DNA of 59,662 nt from Lachnospiraceae bacterium (GTDB taxonomy: Bacteria > Bacillota > Clostridia > Lachnospirales > Lachnospiraceae): assembly GCA_014804645.1 (NCBI GenBank), contig JAAUZI010000012.1:5556-65217 (forward strand). The letters run 5' to 3'. Shown here one piece after another: positions 43,638-51,706 of the stretch. The notes below the pieces were generated by a model that saw nothing but the letters and a program-made list of their open reading frames with translations, searched no databases and was not told the DNA's origin. Position 1 is the first letter of the stretch. Each line of letters begins with the position of its first letter. Position numbers and translations under genes: made by a program.

Positions 43638-44863
43638 GCTCCGCCCTCATCTTTCTCAATTGAATAGAAGGAAAAGGTGTCTCCACTGTCCTGACAGACA
43701 AATGTATATATCAGTCCGTCTTTGCGGAAGGAATAGAGATAGACTGTATAGGCAGGGTCAAAACCCTCTACCACAAAATAGTCATCGTAATCTGACGATA
43801 ACTCCATGTCTACTTTTCTCTGGGAACCATTGCGATAATCAGCCATCCAGTTGATCGCTACAGCCTCCTGCATGGTTACCTCCGAGTTCCCTTCATAATC
43901 CTCTGTCCCGAAATATCCTTTTAACTCTTCTATGGTGGTAAAAGTTTTTCCGCCCATCCCCAGAGAACTTTTCAGAACCAATACCTGTTCTACAGCAATC
44001 TCATCATCCAGGGACTGGCTGTCGCCCCATCCCAGATACATGGCGTCGATATCCTCTAAAATCACAGCAAAATCCCGGTCATCCTCATACAATATCCTTT
44101 TTCCCATATAAATGTTTGCCATCTCCGAGACTTTCTTGCCCAAAAGACTGCCATACAAAAGTTCATCCTGGCTGAAACCACCGGAATAGACCAGATTACT
44201 GCCATTATCATACAGCTTTCCATTGCCATCCTTTTTTCCAAGGGCAAACTCCCCCTCATAGGCCAGGCTTCCGTTCTCCCGATATAACCTTCCTGTGCCG
44301 TCAAAAAGATTGTTTTGGAAATTACCGGTATACATCATGGTTCCACTGTCATAATATCTGGTTCCGTTTCCCTGATACATGTTTTTATCAAAATATCCCT
44401 GATATACCACAACGCCTTCCCGGTTATATAACGTTCCGTAACCGGTGACACTTCCACTCTTTACCTCTCCCTCATAGGCCAGATAGCCGGATTCTCCTCT
44501 GATCCGCACTTTTCCATCGGCAAAGCGCAGCATAATGGAATCGTAATCATAGGTCTTGATTCCCTCTGCCTTATCAAAATTCAGGGCCTTACAGGCACTG
44601 AACAGATAGTACAGGCTTAAGACGCCTACTGCCACCACAACAGCCATTGCCAGCCTTCTGCTGACCAGCCAGCCGAAAATCGAGTAATAATCCTTCTTAT
44701 GCCTTGGTCTGACATCCAGTAAAGAGACAAAAAAGTCACGGATTTTTGCAATAATATTGGTGCGGATAAAATTCCAGCTGGTCCACATCTTCACCTTTGT
44801 TACCAAAGGTGTGACCTTTGCCTTGATTGATGTCAGCAAGACCCGAAACAGATTATCACCCAT
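43634..44863 (-). CDS. Membrane protein with MORN repeats
   Basis: The 409-aa protein has a basic N-terminus, one TM helix (about 69-91: LAMAVVVAVGVLSLYYLFSA) and then about five MORN-type repeats (about 130-235) with the G-Y-G/Y-x-G-x-F pattern: YEGEVKSGSVTGYGTLYN, YQGYFDKNMYQGNGTRYY, YTGNFQNNLFDGTGRLY, YEGEFALGKKDGNGKLYD. A C-terminal region without recognised family follows. MORN repeats bind lipids or partner proteins. The start is the ATG at 44863, ten bases after AGGAGG; the ATG at 44872 is too close to that site. Confidence 0.8.
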   Translation of the reverse strand: MGDNLFRVLLTSIKAKVTPLVTKVKMWTSWNFIRTNIIAKIRDFFVSLLDVRPRHKKDYYSIFGWLVSRRLAMAVVVAVGVLSLYYLFSACKALNFDKAEGIKTYDYDSIMLRFADGKVRIRGESGYLAYEGEVKSGSVTGYGTLYNREGVVVYQGYFDKNMYQGNGTRYYDSGTMMYTGNFQNNLFDGTGRLYRENGSLAYEGEFALGKKDGNGKLYDNGSNLVYSGGFSQDELLYGSLLGKKVSEMANIYMGKRILYEDDRDFAVILEDIDAMYLGWGDSQSLDDEIAVEQVLVLKSSLGMGGKTFTTIEELKGYFGTEDYEGNSEVTMQEAVAINWMADYRNGSQRKVDMELSSDYDDYFVVEGFDPAYTVYLYSFRKDGLIYTFVCQDSGDTFSFYSIEKDEGGA

Positions 44864-44896
44864 AAAGCCCATACCTCCTTTCCGGCTGCAAACTCC

Positions 44897-47317
44897 TTAT
44901 GCCTCCCAGTACAGTCTGCAGACATCTCCTTCCATATGTACCTGGTTCAAATATTTCTCACAGGTAAACAAATACCATTTTGCCATAGCGTCTTCCGGAT
45001 TTTCTCTCAGTACATCCGAGAATGTGCTTCTGGCAAGGTAGAAATCATGCTGATAAAACAACTGAAGGCCCTTCTGGAATTTGGCGTCTGTCTCCACCTT
45101 CAGTCTCCTCTGGGCAAGAGGACAGGCGTCCAGCGCTTCATACAGACGCAGTTCCTCCCCTGTATCTGAAATCAGAATATACCCGATGTATCGAAGATTT
45201 CCGTCCGGATTCTCCCTGTTTTTCACACTCTCGGTAATCACCAATTTCAGTCCCATTTCCTGAAACCATCTGGCATATTGCTCAATCTCTTTTCCTTCTC
45301 TGGACAATAGGAACGGAAAGCTTTGCTGCTCTGTTCCCGCCACTCCATATACATACTGGGCATAATGCAGAAATACGCTGGTTTTTAGTCCCTCCAGACT
45401 CCTGTCCTCACAAAGCTCATGCATGAAAGCCGCCGCAAAATCCACCGTGCTTTTGGATTCATCCAAATACAGAACCTTCAGCATAGTCAGATCACTATGG
45501 CCCGACACGATAAATCCGTCCCCTGCATTCTGATGTTTCTCAACCAATTTGAAAAAGCGGCTCATCATCTGCGCGGACTGGCGATCTCTGTTTTCCAGCT
45601 CTGTGGAAGAAATGGACGCCACCGTTCCATGAACCAGAACCATATCTCCGCTCTTTACCTCTGCGATAGAATCCTTACCCAGAATCTTCTCAATATTTTT
45701 AGGCGCGAACCGATAGCAGGACTCATAGATCCGGTATTTTGTGTAATTGATCTGGCCGATGGTCTTTTGGATTTCCAGAAGGCTATTCCACATACGGTCT
45801 GCATCTTTCCCATGAACAGACTTTTTCACTACCTTCATTTGCCCGTTGGCCACGTTTTCCATGGCTTTGGCAAGACGTTTCAGTTCCCTTCCCTGCAAAA
45901 CCAAAAGGCCGATGCTGACCATACTTCCCAATAAAAACAGGATTTCCGCATATTTCAAATAAACTTTACCGCCGACTTTCCAGACGGATAGATCTTCCCG
46001 TTTGGTAATACCGATCAGCAAATACTTCGGATAAAGCCCGTCTGTGGCGGGCACGCCCAATACCCGATAAGCCTCCCCGTCGATCCGCGCCACCGTACCG
46101 GACTTCTGCCCTCCTTCTGCCAGAGTATTCAGCATATCTATTGCTGCGGCCCCATAGACTTCCTCAAACTGCTGCCCGTTATAACCGCTGGCGCTGACCA
46201 GAACCTGATGGTCGCTGCTGCGCACAATGCAGACATCCGCAAATATCCGGGAAATCTCTTCCATCTCTACAAATCTGCACAGCTGATTTCGCAAAGAATA
46301 ATATTCCTTACTGTCATAGAATCCCTCTTCTTCCACATTGTAGTTTACAGGATTCCCGATACTCTCTGCCAGCGTCTGTACATAATAAAACCCGAACCGC
46401 TCCGCCTCCTGCTCCTCTGCCTTTTCCCGGATAAGGGGTATCTGAAGCGCTCCCCCGGCAGTGATTGCCAGAAGAACCGCCTCCACAACGGCAATGGTAT
46501 ACACAACGTGGCTGCGGTTCCGGAGCACAATAAATACCAGAAACAATGCCACATATCCAATCAGAAGGATTTGAATATAAACGATAAAACGCTCCTGGCG
46601 CAGCTTTATCACCTGTCCCGCTGTCAGGTCACGGCTCTGGAAAGCATTCTGTACCTCCGGAGATGGCTGAAAATACTCCGCACCGCCGCCGTCGTCCAGG
46701 CGGCTCAGAAGTTCCCCTTCCTCATACCTGGTTTCCACAAAAAGCCGCCCCTCTTCACAGCAGGCAAGCTCGTAAAGCTTTACCTCCAGCGCCGGAGGAG
46801 CCTCCGCCAGAGAAGTCTCCCCGGATAATTCTGTCAGTTCCTGCCTGTCCACAAAATAAACGCAGGCCTTCTCACCGCCATCTGACACCATGGTCAGGTA
46901 AAACCCGCCTGTTTCTGCCCAAAAACCTGTCAGTCTTCCCTCCTGGGCCATATGTAATCCGGGAGAAACCGCCACCGGACGAATCTGGTCATCAAATTGG
47001 ACGATATGGTATTCTGCAGCCGTTGACACAAGGACGCCATAAAGACCATCCTGATAATCCACTTTCCCAAATATGCTCCCCGGACGGACCGAACTGCTCA
47101 AAAAGACTTTCTCCACCTTACCACTAAGGTCTGACACATAGAGAACGCCTTCCCCATCTATATTCTCTGTTACATATACTTTGTCTCCTGCCACACATCC
47201 GTCATGAAAAGAAGAAATCCTCCGTTCATTGCTCCACAATGAACTGTCCGCAACGACCAGAGCCAATATCACCAACAGCCACACAAATGCCGCTATGTAG
47301 GTAATCCGTTTTCTCAT
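44897..47317 (-). CDS. Membrane receptor-like protein with degenerate class III cyclase domain
   Basis: The 806-aa protein has TM1 (7-24), an extracytoplasmic beta-rich sensor (30-240), TM2 and TM3 (247-266, 271-292), a Cache-like region (300-450), TM4 (455-475), HAMP (476-530) and a cyclase-like domain (536-725). FAPKNIEKILGKDSIAEVKSGD is the usual lead-in of class III cyclases, and a PxD-type helical tail (728-790, NPEDAMAKWYLFTCEKYL) closes it. The metal aspartates are absent (LVHGTVASIS instead of xFxDI), so catalysis is unlikely. It resembles a sensory pseudo-cyclase that relays signal by conformation. It lies between the pseudokinase-like and MORN genes. Confidence 0.75.
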   Translation of the reverse strand: MRKRITYIAAFVWLLVILALVVADSSLWSNERRISSFHDGCVAGDKVYVTENIDGEGVLYVSDLSGKVEKVFLSSSVRPGSIFGKVDYQDGLYGVLVSTAAEYHIVQFDDQIRPVAVSPGLHMAQEGRLTGFWAETGGFYLTMVSDGGEKACVYFVDRQELTELSGETSLAEAPPALEVKLYELACCEEGRLFVETRYEEGELLSRLDDGGGAEYFQPSPEVQNAFQSRDLTAGQVIKLRQERFIVYIQILLIGYVALFLVFIVLRNRSHVVYTIAVVEAVLLAITAGGALQIPLIREKAEEQEAERFGFYYVQTLAESIGNPVNYNVEEEGFYDSKEYYSLRNQLCRFVEMEEISRIFADVCIVRSSDHQVLVSASGYNGQQFEEVYGAAAIDMLNTLAEGGQKSGTVARIDGEAYRVLGVPATDGLYPKYLLIGITKREDLSVWKVGGKVYLKYAEILFLLGSMVSIGLLVLQGRELKRLAKAMENVANGQMKVVKKSVHGKDADRMWNSLLEIQKTIGQINYTKYRIYESCYRFAPKNIEKILGKDSIAEVKSGDMVLVHGTVASISSTELENRDRQSAQMMSRFFKLVEKHQNAGDGFIVSGHSDLTMLKVLYLDESKSTVDFAAAFMHELCEDRSLEGLKTSVFLHYAQYVYGVAGTEQQSFPFLLSREGKEIEQYARWFQEMGLKLVITESVKNRENPDGNLRYIGYILISDTGEELRLYEALDACPLAQRRLKVETDAKFQKGLQLFYQHDFYLARSTFSDVLRENPEDAMAKWYLFTCEKYLNQVHMEGDVCRLYWEA

Positions 47318-47353
47318 TCGTCTTTACCCTCCGATTCGCTGTATGATACTCTG

Positions 47354-48196
47354 TCATACCAGCGTTTCCGTTCCTATGGTCTTAAATCCGTTAAACAATA
47401 TCCGCAGCCATGGAATATCTCCAAAAATAAGCTGAAAAAGTATGGACACCAGCGCAAGCACCCCAAGGACAAGACAAATACATAGCAGAATCCGAAACAG
47501 AACGTCCTGTCTGCGGGCAAACCATGCCTTTATCCGCTTTCTGATCCCCTGTTTCTGCCCTGACACCCCGGCGATCCGGATATCCTTATAAAGCTCCGTG
47601 AACCTGTCATAGCTTTTTCTGGATATCTTCTTTTCCAACAGCCGGTAACTAAACGCCTTCTGCGAAGCTTTAGACCTCAAAAGCTCTCTTAAAACAGAAG
47701 CACAGGCTACTGCGCAGTCTCTCTCCGACTTCTCCGGATCCAGCTCCGCCAGATCGATCTGATAACTGAAATACACGGTATGATCCTTGGACAAATGCAG
47801 CTGTTCCTGTTTCAGCAGCAGATAGAGAAGAGGATAGGGCAGGTTTGAGGTGATACATGTCATGATCACATTGATACATATGAATTCACATTCTGCCAAT
47901 GTATATGACTCTCCCATATAAAAATCCCGAAGGGGTCTTTCCTGCTTATACTCAAACACCATGCATAAAGCACCACTGTCAGAAAAGCTGTCAATGTAAG
48001 AATCCCGGGCCGACATCCCGGCCCGTTCAAACACCTCCAGATATTGCCTGGCAGTCTGATGTTCCTTAATCACCAGCAGCGTATACAGATTCCTGGCAGC
48101 TGTATTTAAATCCTGGCATATCAGGATGTCATTGATATCGTTTTTCCTCACAGTGCGGACACATTCCAGTTTCATCTTCTGTGACTGATAGAACAT
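47354..48196 (-). CDS. Pseudokinase-like protein with C-terminal membrane helix
   Basis: The 280-aa protein has a cytoplasmic domain (1-195) patterned like a minimal kinase N-lobe and C-lobe: YTLLVIKEHQTARQYLEVFE (Lys-Glu in place of the catalytic pair) and hinge-like CMVFEYKQERPLRDFY, but no HRD or DFG motif. One TM follows (about 233-256, LLCICLVLGVLALVSILFQL), then a short outside tail. The layout recalls EssB of type VII secretion, where a pseudokinase anchors the complex to the membrane; the similarity is of layout, not of sequence I can align. Start 48196 is supported by AAGGAG ten bases upstream. It is the second gene of the array. Confidence 0.55.
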   Translation of the reverse strand: MFYQSQKMKLECVRTVRKNDINDILICQDLNTAARNLYTLLVIKEHQTARQYLEVFERAGMSARDSYIDSFSDSGALCMVFEYKQERPLRDFYMGESYTLAECEFICINVIMTCITSNLPYPLLYLLLKQEQLHLSKDHTVYFSYQIDLAELDPEKSERDCAVACASVLRELLRSKASQKAFSYRLLEKKISRKSYDRFTELYKDIRIAGVSGQKQGIRKRIKAWFARRQDVLFRILLCICLVLGVLALVSILFQLIFGDIPWLRILFNGFKTIGTETLV

Positions 48197-48220
48197 ACCT
48201 GCCAATCTCCTTATAACGCC

Positions 48221-50029
48221 CTATTCTTCGGACTCACCAAATCCTTTTTTCTTCACAATGGCATATGCATATGTACAGATGATCGGCATGTCGATACAGT
48301 ATATCCGAATCTCATACACACCTTCTTTTGCCGGAGCCGTGTAAACGCCGTCTGACGTGATCTCCCCGCTACCAGGCTCTGTCAATTCATATGCCACGCT
48401 GCAGCTTTCCATGTTGTTATATTTCACATGGAAATAATGGCTTTCCTTCGTGCCCATAACCACCGTAGGCGTATCTGTTGAAATGCTCTTGCCATTGTAA
48501 TTTTCTGCCAGCCCCAGATCATTGCCTGCCGGAAACTTGATAGCTATCCAGCGGTATGTCAATACCAGGTAATCCACGTTTTCAAGAAGTCTTGCCGCCA
48601 CGATAAAGCTTCCTTTATCATTCATGACCTTGACTGCTGTCTCCGCATCCACGGCCGCGGTCTTCCCGCCTTTAAACAAATCCGGATTCCCATAAATAGT
48701 GTTTTTGGCACTGGCATGTAACGCCGCATCCTCCGTGATATATTCATAGCCGATATCTACGTATACATTGCCCCTTCCAAGACCATGCATGATCTCGCCG
48801 GAATAACGTATATCGCCTTTTCTGGCCGACTCACCCAAAGGAATCTCCAAAATCCCGGTAGCCACCTCCGGCACATGGTTCTCTGCCTTCTGCCCACTCT
48901 GGCTTTCCGTTTTCTCCAGGCAGGCGGTTTTGCGTTTTAAGACTTCCCCATCCTTGACAAAGTATTCCAGATATTCGCTGCGCAGATCCTCCTGGGCCGG
49001 AGCCGTGATATAGGTTTTTACCTCTTTCTCCAAAACCTCCTCGATAATATAGGCGCTCTCCGTGCGGACCAGCCTTAAATCTGCCAGACGCACATAGTCC
49101 TTATATCCGCCCATATTTCTCATCTCCAGGCTCATGCGGCCAATTTCCCGGTTCACGAGTTCTCTGGGCGTGCTGTCCGAAATCATCACCTTCATGGAAC
49201 AGGAGGCCGCTGTCTCCACAGCCGTCCCGTCGATCCATGCACTGGCGCTGCCGCTTTTCAGCAGCACGGAAGTGTCCAGCAGCGTCACGTCCTGGGTCAC
49301 CAGCCAATATTCTTTTTTCACTTTTTCTTTATATCCGAGGGAAATATCCTCCAGATCTATCTCCAGCTCATGCTGCCCCTCCGGCGTCAGAAATACCGGA
49401 ATCTGCAGATTTCCATGATAAGTCAGTTTCTTATTCTCTGCGGAATGCTTTTCTACCTCTATCTCCAGTTTCACATTTTTCCCGCGGCAGACTGTGGCGG
49501 GCATTACCAGTTTCACTGTGAAATCATCATTCTCAAAAAGAACCGCACTTGTAAGGAATTCCGCTTCCATGGGATATTGCTTTGCGGCCTCCTCCTGATC
49601 CATCAAAAACAGCTGATAGTTTTCACTGATCCAGTTATACTCGTATTCTTTTCCGTCCTCTCCCGCTCCCTGGTTCATGGTGTAGACCGTATGTACAGGC
49701 TCTTCCCTGTAGCGCAGGCAAAGGCTGGCCAAGTTGGTTTTTAAATTCTCAAACCCCTCAATGGCGGACAGCTTTTTTACCACAGAGGATTCCATAACGA
49801 TTTCCCGTCCTAAACCGTCAATGGCTACTCCGCTTTCTACCAGGAGAGACAAGTCGTCTAAGCTGAACACACCGCAGCCGCAGACCACTCCGGCTCCATA
49901 CATCAAGTTATTAATAAACCTGCGCTTATTGTTAAAATAGGTCTGTTCTGCCTGAAAATCTGCTGATGTAAGCATTTTCCCCGGATAATATCGATTCCTC
50001 TCAAATGGATATAATTTTGTGTTTTTCAT
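48221..50029 (-). CDS. CIS-associated structural protein, first gene of the array
   Basis: The 602-aa protein begins FERNRYYPGKMLTSADFQAE (9-28) followed by QTYFNNKRRFINNLMYGAGVVCGCGV, a pattern I recall in proteins encoded in CIS loci. The middle is beta-rich (about 60-480), and the last 80 residues form an Ig-like module (CSVAYELTEPGSGEITSDGVYTAPAKEG spans 545-572). No signal peptide or TM. As the first gene after the promoter region it would be abundant early; an outer baseplate or anchoring platform part is plausible. GAGGAAACT precedes the ATG. Confidence 0.6.
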   Translation of the reverse strand: MKNTKLYPFERNRYYPGKMLTSADFQAEQTYFNNKRRFINNLMYGAGVVCGCGVFSLDDLSLLVESGVAIDGLGREIVMESSVVKKLSAIEGFENLKTNLASLCLRYREEPVHTVYTMNQGAGEDGKEYEYNWISENYQLFLMDQEEAAKQYPMEAEFLTSAVLFENDDFTVKLVMPATVCRGKNVKLEIEVEKHSAENKKLTYHGNLQIPVFLTPEGQHELEIDLEDISLGYKEKVKKEYWLVTQDVTLLDTSVLLKSGSASAWIDGTAVETAASCSMKVMISDSTPRELVNREIGRMSLEMRNMGGYKDYVRLADLRLVRTESAYIIEEVLEKEVKTYITAPAQEDLRSEYLEYFVKDGEVLKRKTACLEKTESQSGQKAENHVPEVATGILEIPLGESARKGDIRYSGEIMHGLGRGNVYVDIGYEYITEDAALHASAKNTIYGNPDLFKGGKTAAVDAETAVKVMNDKGSFIVAARLLENVDYLVLTYRWIAIKFPAGNDLGLAENYNGKSISTDTPTVVMGTKESHYFHVKYNNMESCSVAYELTEPGSGEITSDGVYTAPAKEGVYEIRIYCIDMPIICTYAYAIVKKKGFGESEE

Positions 50030-50052
50030 AGTTTCCTCTTTCCTGCATATCT

Positions 50053-50073
50053 GTAGTTGGCAAAGCCAACTAC
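50053..50073 (-). other. Leader hairpin 1 of the CIS operon
   Basis: An inverted repeat GTAGTTGG/CCAACTAC with a CAAAG loop (8-9 bp, perfect) stands 24 bases upstream of the first CIS start codon, just before the ribosome site. It could act in mRNA stability or translation control. Confidence 0.5.
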
Positions 50074-50094
50074 TACTGTGTTTGCATTATTGCG

Positions 50095-50121
50095 TTAATC
50101 GGTATTTGAAACGTTAGTTTC
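50095..50121 (-). promoter_or_regulatory. Weak sigma-D/sigma-28-like promoter candidate
   Basis: On the minus strand, GAAA (50118-50121), a spacer of 15 bp and CCGATTAA (50095-50102) resemble the TAAA-N15-CCGATAT form recognised by flagellar-type sigma factors. Half of it lies within leader hairpin 2. It is one of two candidates for the CIS promoter and the weaker one; the evidence is motif similarity only. Confidence 0.25.
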
Positions 50122-50124
50122 AAA
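50105..50124 (-). other. Leader hairpin 2 of the CIS operon
   Basis: TTTGAAAC and its complement GTTTCAAA form a perfect 8-bp stem with a four-base loop, 75 to 95 bases upstream of the first CIS start codon. It may be an RNA element in a long leader or a palindromic protein-binding site. Confidence 0.45.
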
Positions 50125-50220
50125 CTTCATTCCCTTCTTGATGTATGTACTTTCTTCTCCCCACAGGGTCATATCAATTTTGTCAAGATATCCTCCCAAA
50201 ACCAATCTATTTAATAATTA

Positions 50221-50290
50221 AATATAACATAATAATTCCCCTCAGAAGAGAGCATCGACATGAATCGACCTAAAACCGCGCCGAATCGAC
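50221..50290 (-). promoter_or_regulatory. Candidate LytTR operator and activator-dependent promoter of the CIS operon
   Basis: Reading the minus strand there are three direct repeats: GTCGATTC (50283-50290), GTCGATTC (50262-50269) and GTCGATGC (50252-50259), with starts 21 and 10 bp apart, on the same helix face. About 25 bp downstream is TATATT (50221-50226), a five-of-six match to a -10, with no good -35. LytTR regulators typically bind pairs of 9-bp direct repeats about 21 bp apart just upstream of promoters lacking a proper -35. A LytTR regulator is encoded at the other end of the array. The promoter sits between the GHKL kinase terminator and the first CIS gene, where one is needed. Confidence 0.5.
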
Positions 50291-50316
50291 AGTAAAATCA
50301 ATTGGGCCTTTTATTA

Positions 50317-50371
50317 CAAAAAAATAACTGTCCAGAACCAGCCGCAAAACGCCGCATGGTTCTGAACAGTT
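50317..50371 (-). terminator. Rho-independent terminator of the GHKL kinase gene
   Basis: A long hairpin (50326-50371) pairs AACTGTTCAGAACCA with its near-complement around a GC-rich loop, with one mismatch. On the minus strand a T-rich run (TTATTTTTTT) follows directly. It begins shortly after the kinase stop at 50384, so transcription from the MCP/kinase unit ends here and the CIS array needs its own promoter. Confidence 0.88.
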
Positions 50372-50383
50372 ATAAAAAGACAG

Positions 50384-51652
50384 TTAAATCAAAACTCGTA
50401 AAATAAACCTGTTGTCTTTGACCGAAAAATCACAGATACCGCCATATCTGTCCACAATAGCGCATATACTCCGCGCCCCAAGTCCGTGTCCCGAATTGTC
50501 TGCAACCGGAATTCCATGGTCAAAGACTATCGTCTCATCACAGGAATTTGTAAACTGTAAAAAAAGCCTGTCATCTTTTTTACTAGCAAAAACCTCAATT
50601 GTTCCGGATAATCCTCGTTCATTCTGTTTCTTACAGGCTTGTAACGCATTTTCCAGGGCGTTGGACAACAGCACGCACAGATCGCTTTCGGACACGGTTA
50701 TCACCGGGGGAATACCCGCCTTGATCGTTATGGGAATGCCCTGATCGCTGGCTCGCCCGGCAAAGGTGGAGAAGATCAGATTTGCCACTTCGTTTTCACA
50801 GAACACAGTTATACTGTTTGACTCAATTTCCGAATAAACCTCCTTGATATATTCCTGTGCCTGTTCCAGCCGTCCGTTTTCAATACAGGTGGAAAGATAC
50901 TGTATATGATGTCGCAGATCATGGCGGTAGATACTGGTCTTGCGCTGAGACTCACGCAGAGCCTCAATTTCGCGTACAGCCTGCGTAATCTGCATATTCA
51001 GACTGTTCTGTGTCTGCTCCAACTGACTACGTTCCCGTTCCGCCGCTGCTGTATGAAATACAAAAACCAAATATGCCACACTGCATACAAACGGCTTAAA
51101 TTGCACCGCTACCGGAGACTCTCCTAAAAAGATGTCTGTATAAATACGCGTCAGATAATCAAAACCATAGCACAACGCCGGCACTATCCCGAACCGGAAC
51201 TGCATGGATGTTGTATAATGGGAAAAGGTCCTTACGGAGGGTGAGATAAACCGCAGCAAAAGCAGTAACATCGGCAGCGTTATAACCAGTTCAACGACAT
51301 CCTGCATCACCGTCCCGCCTGAAAATATCGCAACGATCAACACTGCCAGCCACCGACGCAGCTGACAACAGAAATATGCCATCAAAACAGAAATGATTGG
51401 CCAGAGTTTTTTCCTGTTAAGAATACAAAGCACCACGGCCAACGGAAAATGTGTTATAAGCGGATAGACCAGATCGACCACTTCCTGACCGACCCAGAAA
51501 TAGAGTACTACCTGAAACGCTAAAATTACAGCCATGCTGACTGCTATTGCCAGTCGCTTTTTTCGCGTCCGGAGAGCGTCACAGAAAGATGCGGATAAGA
51601 TTATGCCAAACACACCCACGGAGGCCAGATTGATCAATCGTATGTATTCCAT
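50384..51652 (-). CDS. GHKL sensor histidine kinase (AgrC-like)
   Basis: The 422-aa protein has six or so TM helices in residues 5-200, a coiled linker, the H box SIYRHDLRHHIQYLS (240-254, phospho-acceptor His244), the N box LLSNALENALQACKKQ (about 324-340) and the ATP-lid GHGLGARSICAIVDRYGG (about 393-410). AgrC-type kinases sense peptides or other signals and phosphorylate LytTR regulators. No regulator gene adjoins it; the nearest is the LytTR protein at 0.7-1.4 kb, which has its own kinase. It follows the chemotaxis gene by 54 bases and is probably co-transcribed with it. Confidence 0.9.
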   Translation of the reverse strand: MEYIRLINLASVGVFGIILSASFCDALRTRKKRLAIAVSMAVILAFQVVLYFWVGQEVVDLVYPLITHFPLAVVLCILNRKKLWPIISVLMAYFCCQLRRWLAVLIVAIFSGGTVMQDVVELVITLPMLLLLLRFISPSVRTFSHYTTSMQFRFGIVPALCYGFDYLTRIYTDIFLGESPVAVQFKPFVCSVAYLVFVFHTAAAERERSQLEQTQNSLNMQITQAVREIEALRESQRKTSIYRHDLRHHIQYLSTCIENGRLEQAQEYIKEVYSEIESNSITVFCENEVANLIFSTFAGRASDQGIPITIKAGIPPVITVSESDLCVLLSNALENALQACKKQNERGLSGTIEVFASKKDDRLFLQFTNSCDETIVFDHGIPVADNSGHGLGARSICAIVDRYGGICDFSVKDNRFILRVLI

Positions 51653-51706
51653 AAAATGAATCCCTGCTTTCCGCTAAACACATATTCAAGATACAGGTTT
51701 TTGATA

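Noticed and set aside
50158..50186. TTGACA at 50181-50186 (minus strand) as promoter -35 for the CIS operon
   Set aside because: At 17-18 bp spacing the -10 position reads TGGGGA or similar, so there is no usable -10.
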